From Velthaea sp965214335 (GTDB lineage: Bacteria > Vulcanimicrobiota > Vulcanimicrobiia > Vulcanimicrobiales > Vulcanimicrobiaceae), in the NCBI GenBank assembly GCA_965214335.1, contig CBDCBO010000005.1, positions 1,116,001 to 1,180,000 of the forward strand: a DNA stretch of 64,000 nucleotides, read 5' to 3'. Each line of letters opens with the position of its first letter. Position 1 is the stretch's first letter. Below the pieces are notes generated by a model, which had not been told where the DNA came from, ran no database searches, and worked only from the letters and a program-made list of their open reading frames with translations. Shown here piece by piece: positions 59,243 through 64,000 of the stretch. The translations under genes and the position numbers were made by a program.

Positions 59243-60072
59243 GAACGCAAGACGCGCACGTCGCCGCTGCGCATCGTAACCCCACTTGCGTCGAAGAATT
59301 CGAGCAGCGGCACGGCGTATTTGCGCGTCGTGCCGGTGACCGTTCGGAAGTCCGCAACGGTAATATGTCCTTGCCGGTGCAGCGTCGCTTCGAGTTGCGC
59401 TCGGATCGCGGCGAGTCGGGAACCATGATACACAGAGCCGGCGACTCGAGTCAGAACGCCGATCGCGACGAGCGTGTCAAAAGCGCCGGACAATCCAACG
59501 ACCGCGCTCGACCGAACGCGGGTCTGCAGGCGCACAAGCTCGACCGGTTGGCGTCCCTGATCTGATGATGCGAACAGTTCGTCGAAGAACGCTTGCTGTT
59601 CGGCGGTGAGCTGTGGCACGTAGTCGGTTGTCGCGTAGTAGCCACCGCACTCGCTGAGTTGCCCGTTGCGAACGTAGGTTGCTAGGACGCGGAACAGGGC
59701 CGGTTCGTCGACCGTCAGCACTTGGGCTAACCGAAGCGACGTTACACCCGCCAGCCACGGCCGCTCGAGCTGAGAATCGCGTAGGCGCTCGACGGCGCGC
59801 GCCAGCAGATCGGATGCGATATCGGCAGCGATCAGGGTCGCCGGCGTGGCAAGCCGCAAGGCGCGGCCGTCAGCGACGAGTTCGGCCAGTCGCTGTTCCA
59901 CCCGTTGGGCATCGAGCCGCGTAGCGGCGCTGACGGTTGCCACGGTGCCGCCGGTAAGAGCGGCCGCGCGTAGCGCGACGAGGACTGTGCCACGCTCGCG
60001 TTCGTCCTCCGCGTTAACGCCTGTGTCAGCCACGATGCCAATTCGGAAATTGACCGGCCTTGGCGACGTCAT
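59239..60072 (-). CDS. Stand-alone SelB C-terminal (winged-helix) fragment
   Basis: A 277-residue protein that resembles only the C-terminal winged-helix half of selenocysteine elongation factor SelB. The last part, ITVADFRTVTGTTRKYAVPL then EFFDASGVTMRSGDVRVL, matches the final domain that grips the SECIS hairpin. Earlier modules show HQ-like repeats such as LAELVADGRALRL and VLATYVRNGQLSECGGYY. The GTPase domains I-III of SelB are absent: a TAA lies two codons before the ATG and only repeats lie upstream. It could be a truncated selB pseudogene that stayed open or a repurposed nucleic-acid-binding protein. No other selenocysteine gene is in the window. Confidence 0.72.
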   Translation of the reverse strand: MTSPRPVNFRIGIVADTGVNAEDERERGTVLVALRAAALTGGTVATVSAATRLDAQRVEQRLAELVADGRALRLATPATLIAADIASDLLARAVERLRDSQLERPWLAGVTSLRLAQVLTVDEPALFRVLATYVRNGQLSECGGYYATTDYVPQLTAEQQAFFDELFASSDQGRQPVELVRLQTRVRSSAVVGLSGAFDTLVAIGVLTRVAGSVYHGSRLAAIRAQLEATLHRQGHITVADFRTVTGTTRKYAVPLLEFFDASGVTMRSGDVRVLRS

Positions 60073-60140
60073 CCGTTACGAAAGAACCCACCGGCGCCGG
60101 CTTCGCCGATGCGCCACCGGTCGCTTCCGTCGTAAGTCGG

Positions 60141-60297
60141 TCCCAAGCGTAGCTGCCGGCGGACGCCGCCGTTAGCTAGTCCCAAGCGTAGCTGCCGGCG
60201 CCCGCCGCCGTTAGCTGGTCTCAAGCGTAGCTGCCGCGCCTGCCGCCGCTGCCTGGTCCCAAGCGTAGCTGCCGGTGGCCGCCGCCCCCGGCCTGTC
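60141..60297 (+). repeat. 38-39-bp tandem repeat, four units
   Basis: Units begin at 60141, 60180, 60219 and 60257 with TCCCAAGCGTAGCTGCCGG, followed by a variable GCC-rich middle and GTTAGCTGG. Copies differ by substitutions and a 1-bp deletion. It lies directly upstream of the SelB fragment and before the SDR gene. Confidence 0.85.
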
Positions 60298-60364
60298 GTC
60301 GCCCAAGCATCATCGTCGAGCCACCGGCCCGGGGTGATTGCGGTGCGTTGCGAACGCTGCGGCG

Positions 60365-61168
60365 ATGGATACGAAGGATTCGGCGACATTACGCCGGCGG
60401 GTTGCGGTGGTCACCGGTGCCGCTGCGGGTATTGGCCGCTGCGCGGCCGAGCTTTTGGCGCACGACGGATATGCCGTCGTGCTTAGCGACGTGCATGTGC
60501 CGCTCGCGACACGGCAAAGCATCGAACGAGCCGGAGGCACGGCCGTTGATGCAGTCGGTGACCTGACGGACGCGATCGCATGTTCGGCTCTCGTCGAAGC
60601 GGTCGAGTCCCGCTTTGGCCGCATCGACGTGTTGGTGAACAACGCTGGAATAAGTCTGATCCGGCGGGCCGAAGATACGTCGGTTCATGACCTGCGGCGC
60701 GTGCTGGAACTCAACTTTGTCGCACCGTTTGTGCTGGCGCAAGCCTTTGGCCGCATGATGCTCGAACAGCGCTCGGGCAGCATTGTCAACGTCGCCTCAA
60801 TCGCGGGTCTGTTCGCCGTCGCCGATCGTGCCGCATACAACGCAAGTAAACATGCACTCATGGGATTGACGCGCAGCCTCGCGGCGGAATGGGGCGGGTT
60901 CGGCGTCCGCACCAACGCCGTCTGCCCCGGCTGGGTGAAAACCGGTATGGACGCCGCCGATCAGACGTCGGGCGGATATGTCGATGCCGACATCGTCGAC
61001 CGCGTTCCGATGGGACGCTTTGCGTCACCCGGCGATATCGCTCAAGCGATCCTGTTCTTGAGCGATGCCGCGCGCAGCGGCTTTATCAATGGCCAAGCGA
61101 TCGTCGTCGACGGCGGATGGACCGCTGACGCGGGCTGGGACAGTCTGCGGGTAAAGCACCGGCCGTAA
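60365..61168 (+). CDS. Short-chain dehydrogenase/reductase (SDR)
   Basis: A 267-residue classical SDR. VAVVTGAAAGIGRCAAELL holds the T-G-x-x-x-G-I-G nucleotide-binding motif; VLVNNAGISL is the N-N-A-G motif; the catalytic Ser is in IVNVASIAGL and the Y-x-x-x-K in AAYNASKHALMG. An Asp (LSDVHV) after the second strand favours NAD(H). PGWVKTGMD follows the active site as usual. The substrate is unknown (FabG-like homology is general). ATG 60365 is chosen over an upstream in-frame start. It stands alone. Confidence 0.9.
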   Translation: MDTKDSATLRRRVAVVTGAAAGIGRCAAELLAHDGYAVVLSDVHVPLATRQSIERAGGTAVDAVGDLTDAIACSALVEAVESRFGRIDVLVNNAGISLIRRAEDTSVHDLRRVLELNFVAPFVLAQAFGRMMLEQRSGSIVNVASIAGLFAVADRAAYNASKHALMGLTRSLAAEWGGFGVRTNAVCPGWVKTGMDAADQTSGGYVDADIVDRVPMGRFASPGDIAQAILFLSDAARSGFINGQAIVVDGGWTADAGWDSLRVKHRP

Positions 61169-61187
61169 ACGTTCGCGTGCCAGCCCG

Positions 61188-61709
61188 TTACCGGCCGCCT
61201 GAGCGGATCCGGCGCAAATGCCGGTATGCGCATTGCAAGGCGCCCAGTTCGGACCCCGGCGTTTTTAGGTCGAGTTCGTAGATCGCTCCGCGGCGTTCGA
61301 AGGTTAGTGATGCCTCCGTGCAGCTTGCGCCCGAGCAATCGCGCGGCACATATACGGCCCGGGTTCCGTCGGCAAAGCGAACGGTGCGCGCACGCCGGTC
61401 CGAGTGGTGCGGCCGCGCAGTTGCGGGTGACCCGGTAATGTGAAAAAACGCGCATGACAAGGCACCGGCGCAGTGCGGTACCGGCGAAAACGCAACCATG
61501 TAGCCATTCGCGTCCGCGCTCATCACCGTAACGGACCGGACCGGACCAGCGGCCGACGGTATGAAGGTCGGCAGAAATACCGGCACGGCACTCGCCGCAA
61601 GTTGCGCGCGCGTCGCCGTTGAAGGCGTCCAGCTTACCGCTGCGGCGCCGCAAACAGCGGTCAATGCGAACGCGAGCAGCACGCTAAATCCGGCGATACG
61701 GCAACTCAT
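61188..61709 (-). CDS. Exported protein of unknown function
   Basis: A 173-residue protein with a signal peptide (MSCRIAGFSVLLAFALTAVC, small residues after). The mature part has several Cys (HCAGALSCAFF, DCSGASCTE, QCAY), suggesting three disulfides outside the cytoplasm, and beta-type strands such as TVRFADGTRAVYVPRD. I recognise no family. Its ATG overlaps the stop of the upstream GH19-like gene (ATGA), so the two are translated together, which suggests a joint role at the cell envelope. Confidence 0.6.
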   Translation of the reverse strand: MSCRIAGFSVLLAFALTAVCGAAAVSWTPSTATRAQLAASAVPVFLPTFIPSAAGPVRSVTVMSADANGYMVAFSPVPHCAGALSCAFFHITGSPATARPHHSDRRARTVRFADGTRAVYVPRDCSGASCTEASLTFERRGAIYELDLKTPGSELGALQCAYRHLRRIRSGGR

Positions 61710-62566
61710 CGCGACGCCGCCAGAACGGAGTCCCGGTAGCCATCGAGGATACGCGCGTAAAGCGTCGCGTGCCGGGCAATCGCTTGGGCCTGCGAATGCA
61801 CGATGCCGTTGACGATCCCGCGCGCGTGGTAGAAGTCGACTTCACCGGGCGGCTTTCCGGTCGGAATGGTTACGTCGAGTGCGGCGGCCGGATTGTGCGT
61901 ATACGCGTTTCGCATGATACCCACGACGAGCGCGCGCGCGGCGATCGCCGGATCGGTGAGTTGCTCGGGATGAGCGACGAGCGCGGACTGCATCGAAGCG
62001 TGGCCGCCGACCTCGGTTCGAACGCGCGGTAGATGCAGTTCGCGTGACATTTCGGCATAGCGGCCGGCGCCCGTTGTCTGCACGTAGCCGCGCCCGCGAT
62101 AGGTGAAGCCGTCGCTCGTACCCGGCCGGTTCCCGTCGACGTGCGCGTAATTTGCCGTAAACCATTGCCGGGAGTGACCCGCTTCGGTCATGTTCGCGCC
62201 GAAATCCGACTCCGTTTGCGCGGTCGCCAAAAAATAAGCTAACCGGTTGGGATCGCTCGTACCCGTGCGCTGCGCGGCATCGAGGATCGCCGGAATCGCA
62301 ATAGTGGCGGCCGGCCGGTCGCCGGCGGGGACGTGCGCGAGCAGCGCTTGTACGAGTTGCGCGTGACGCGGCGATGGGCCACCTGTCGCGCCGGCGGACT
62401 GGTGCCGCGCGGCTTCGCGCAGGCCCGCTTCGGCTCGATGCGGGGCGACCGCGACCCGATCGCGGGCAAGTTCCGGGGGCGGCGGCGCCGCGGCACTTGC
62501 GCGCGTTATCGGGGCCGCGTTGCCGGCCGGAATCGCGGCGCGCAGCGTGATGGGTGAAGCGGACAT
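61706..62566 (-). CDS. GH19-like lytic enzyme (chitinase/endolysin fold)
   Basis: A 286-residue protein. The first 70 residues are a low-complexity Ala/Pro/Arg-rich stretch without a signal peptide. The rest resembles GH19-type chitinase/lysozyme-like endolysins: AYFLATAQTESDFGANMTE carries the likely catalytic Glu (A-x-T-x-x-E-S), followed by Y-A-H-V-D and FTYRGRGYVQTTGAGRYAEM, the G-R-G-Y-x-Q-x-T-G-x-x-x-Y signature. It would cut peptidoglycan or chitin-type glycans. An AAGGAG site 6 bp before the ATG is one of the clearest in the window. Phage origin or cell-envelope remodelling are both possible; no other phage gene is near. Confidence 0.72.
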   Translation of the reverse strand: MSASPITLRAAIPAGNAAPITRASAAAPPPPELARDRVAVAPHRAEAGLREAARHQSAGATGGPSPRHAQLVQALLAHVPAGDRPAATIAIPAILDAAQRTGTSDPNRLAYFLATAQTESDFGANMTEAGHSRQWFTANYAHVDGNRPGTSDGFTYRGRGYVQTTGAGRYAEMSRELHLPRVRTEVGGHASMQSALVAHPEQLTDPAIAARALVVGIMRNAYTHNPAAALDVTIPTGKPPGEVDFYHARGIVNGIVHSQAQAIARHATLYARILDGYRDSVLAASR

Positions 62567-62712
62567 GCGTTGCTCCTTTGTACGGTTCGATCACGACTGC
62601 CGCCGGGCCGGCAAGACCCGCCGCGATTCGCGTTCGCGGGTGTCGCTCGAGAGCTCGGCTCGATCGCTGCGCACGAGGCGACGAGTGCCGCGAGAAGCGC
62701 CAGGCAACAGCA

Positions 62713-63306
62713 CTAGGCCACGCGCGCGGATGCGGTTTGGTTCGGATCGGCCAAGACGTCGCAGGAAAAGACATGCCGCCGGCCCGTCGCAAGCGAAAAT
62801 ACGTGAACTCGTAAAGGCGTCAAGCAATCAGCTGCCGACAATGATGTCGCGCGCGCGACATCGCCGGCGATCCGGCGGGCTTCAAGCGCATCCCGTCGCG
62901 CCGTAAGGACAATCGCGTGCAACCGGCGCTGCCGGTCGCGCACGAGCACCCGGGCCCCGGCGGTATGTTGCGACCCGCAGATAAGTTGCGCTGCGGGAAC
63001 CGTCATGAGCCGGCGGCATAAGGCCGACCGGCGAAAGCGCGCCGCCGCGCGCGCGACCGCCGACAGCGTGCGGGATCGTTCAGCGCTATCACTCCCGAAC
63101 GTGTCGAGCCGCAGCCGCGCCGCTGCGACGCCGGCCGCGATGAATGCCTCAGCCCCAGGGGCGTTCCCACCGCCGATACGCCACGCGACGGCGTCGGTCA
63201 GTGCGGTCTGGACCGCGCCCTCCGCGAGACTCGGCCGCCGGCGGGCCCATTCCAGACGGTCGTTACTCGATATCATGCGGTGCAGCGCTGTCGGCGGCCG
63301 ATGCAT
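62713..63306 (-). CDS. Hypothetical protein, unknown function
   Basis: An open frame of about 197 residues from ATG 63306 (another ATG at 63276; the frame itself opens at 63561). It is Ala/Arg-rich with a helical middle (EAFIAAGVAAARLRLDTFG, then SRTLSAVARAAARFRR) and a more beta-like end (RVHVFSLATGRRHVFSCDVL). I see no signal peptide, membrane helix or family motif. It lies about 150 bp upstream of the GH19-like gene on the same strand and may be its operon partner. Confidence 0.45.
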   Translation of the reverse strand: MHRPPTALHRMISSNDRLEWARRRPSLAEGAVQTALTDAVAWRIGGGNAPGAEAFIAAGVAAARLRLDTFGSDSAERSRTLSAVARAAARFRRSALCRRLMTVPAAQLICGSQHTAGARVLVRDRQRRLHAIVLTARRDALEARRIAGDVARATSLSAADCLTPLRVHVFSLATGRRHVFSCDVLADPNQTASARVA

Positions 63307-63826
63307 ACGAGCGGCGCGCGGACTGTACGGAATTCCATACACGAAAGGATAGCGGCGTTGTGTGCCAGCTGGCTGGCATCCAATGCGCCGATGTAACCCG
63401 GTGCGTGGGCGGTCCGACGTGCGGGGGCGGATGTCGTTTGCGGTGCGGCGCTGCTCCCCGAAACGGCGTCCGTTCAGCGGCCGGGCAGCGACGCCGAAGC
63501 GCGCGAACGCATCGCCGATTGTGCCGATCGTGGCTCCCGGAGCGAGCTGCGCGTTGCGCAAAGGCGCTAATTAAATCGCCGCTAACGTAAGGGAGCAGTC
63601 AAGGGAACGTAACGCCAATTTGTTATCCGGCAGTGCGTGGAATTGCATCTTTTCTTCTAAAGATGTGTTATAAGTTGTGATACCGGACCTCGCCAGGCGT
63701 CGTGAGGACCGGAGTCATTAGCGGTCCGCTCAGAGGTTTTGGAAGATCCGTCTTCAGCTCCAGGGTTCAGGTCTAGCGAAGTGAGTCAATCAGACGCCTA
63801 TAGTAATACCTGAATCTGGAGTACAC
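63307..63826 (+). promoter_or_regulatory. Intergenic region with structured leader of the zinc-ribbon gene
   Basis: No gene in 63562-63826. From about 63683 three hairpins follow one another: CCGGACCTC/GAGGACCGG (63683-63712), AGCG/CGCT around 63720 and GAAGA-TCCG-TCTTC (63742-63755). A TTATAA near 63668 could be the -10 of a promoter, with a TTGCAT 19 bp upstream. The arrangement suggests a long structured 5' leader, as in cold-shock-type genes. Confidence 0.4.
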
Positions 63827-64000
63827 ATGTACACTGACGAAACCCTCAATTGCGTTGACTGCAACGCCCCCTTCACGTTTAGCGCCGGCGAGCAAGAATT
63901 CTTTGCTTCCAAGGGCTTCACCAATAAGCCCAACCGTTGCCCCGACTGTCGTTCTGCCCGTAAGGCACAGCGCGCCGGCGGTGGTGGTGGTTCAAGCTAT
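63827..64000 (+). CDS. Zinc-ribbon domain protein (3' end outside window)
   Basis: The first 58 codons of a small protein starting MYTDETLNCVDCNAPFTFS. Cys9, Cys12, Cys38 and Cys41 (NCVDC...RCPDC) form a zinc ribbon; between them F-S-A-G-E-Q-E-F-F-A-S-K-G-F is highly conserved in this family of zinc-ribbon proteins found in soil bacteria. After R-S-A-R-K-A-Q-R-A a Gly-rich tail (GGGGGSSY) begins, reminiscent of nucleic-acid-binding proteins. GGAG 5 bp before the ATG supports the start. Function unknown. Confidence 0.82.
   Translation, partial: MYTDETLNCVDCNAPFTFSAGEQEFFASKGFTNKPNRCPDCRSARKAQRAGGGGGSSY

Noticed and set aside
60069..60389. Minus-strand ORF of 106 codons over the 39-bp repeat
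   Set aside because: It is composed of the repeat and GC-rich flank, translating to R/G/L repeats without similarity.

Overview
The window is a stretch of a high-GC bacterial chromosome that codes on both strands, often from GTG or TTG starts. There are no ribosomal RNAs, no recognisable insertion sequences and no CRISPR array. A SigH-type sigma factor, a Firmicutes-like tRNA/secE/nusG order, a form I CO dehydrogenase operon and a relic of a GloVer-repeat protein would fit a soil bacterium of a deep, poorly cultured phylum such as Eremiobacterota (WPS-2). That placement is inference from gene content only.

Region 1 (1-18972) looks like a dispersed version of the classical sigH / tRNA / tufB / rpmG / tRNA-Trp / secE / nusG / rplKAJL / rpoBC cluster. 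The markers still come in the ancestral order: sigH 3' end, tRNA-Thr(UGU, inverted), tRNA-Tyr, tRNA-Gly, tRNA-Thr(GGU), rpmG, tRNA-Trp, secE, nusG, rpoC. Unrelated genes lie between them: a Na+/H+ antiporter, fumarylacetoacetase, malate synthase, tRNA-Arg, a GH44 glycosidase and a GT39 transferase. tuf, rplKAJL and rpoB are missing; rpoC has its own near-consensus promoter. A decayed AbiE-type toxin-antitoxin locus lies next to tRNA-Gly.

Region 2 (19203-23755) holds citrate synthase and two exported beta-propeller-like proteins. Region 3 (23945-32693) is a tightly packed aerobic CO dehydrogenase operon on the minus strand (coxM-S-L-G, XdhC/CoxI-YHS, coxD, coxE, mobB-like), with a divergent GntR regulator sharing a short intergenic region. 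The CoxL active-site motif AYRCSFR marks true form I CO dehydrogenase, so the organism can probably oxidise CO as an energy source.

Region 4 (32739-46371) carries a homodimeric pyruvate dehydrogenase E1, an RND pump subunit and a DNA-repair group: Fpg/Nei glycosylase, an SbcD/SbcC-like (YhaO/YhaN-like) pair, a DEDDh exonuclease and a metallophosphoesterase. Region 5 (46517-54838) is a branched-chain amino-acid-type ABC transporter split over two strands: livJHM on plus, livG-livF on minus. Upstream of livG is a membrane-anchored STAND-like protein with a degenerate P-loop and Ig-like outer domains.

Region 6 (54839-64000) holds a 25-residue lysine-rich ORF with a textbook terminator, pirin, a 20-copy 19-bp minisatellite, glgX, a stand-alone SelB C-terminal fragment, an SDR, a GH19-like lytic enzyme with two neighbours, and the start of a zinc-ribbon gene behind a structured leader. 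Four different minisatellites occur between 49.6 and 60.3 kb. The least-explained items are the STAND-like protein, the 19-bp array, the SelB fragment and the livG start.
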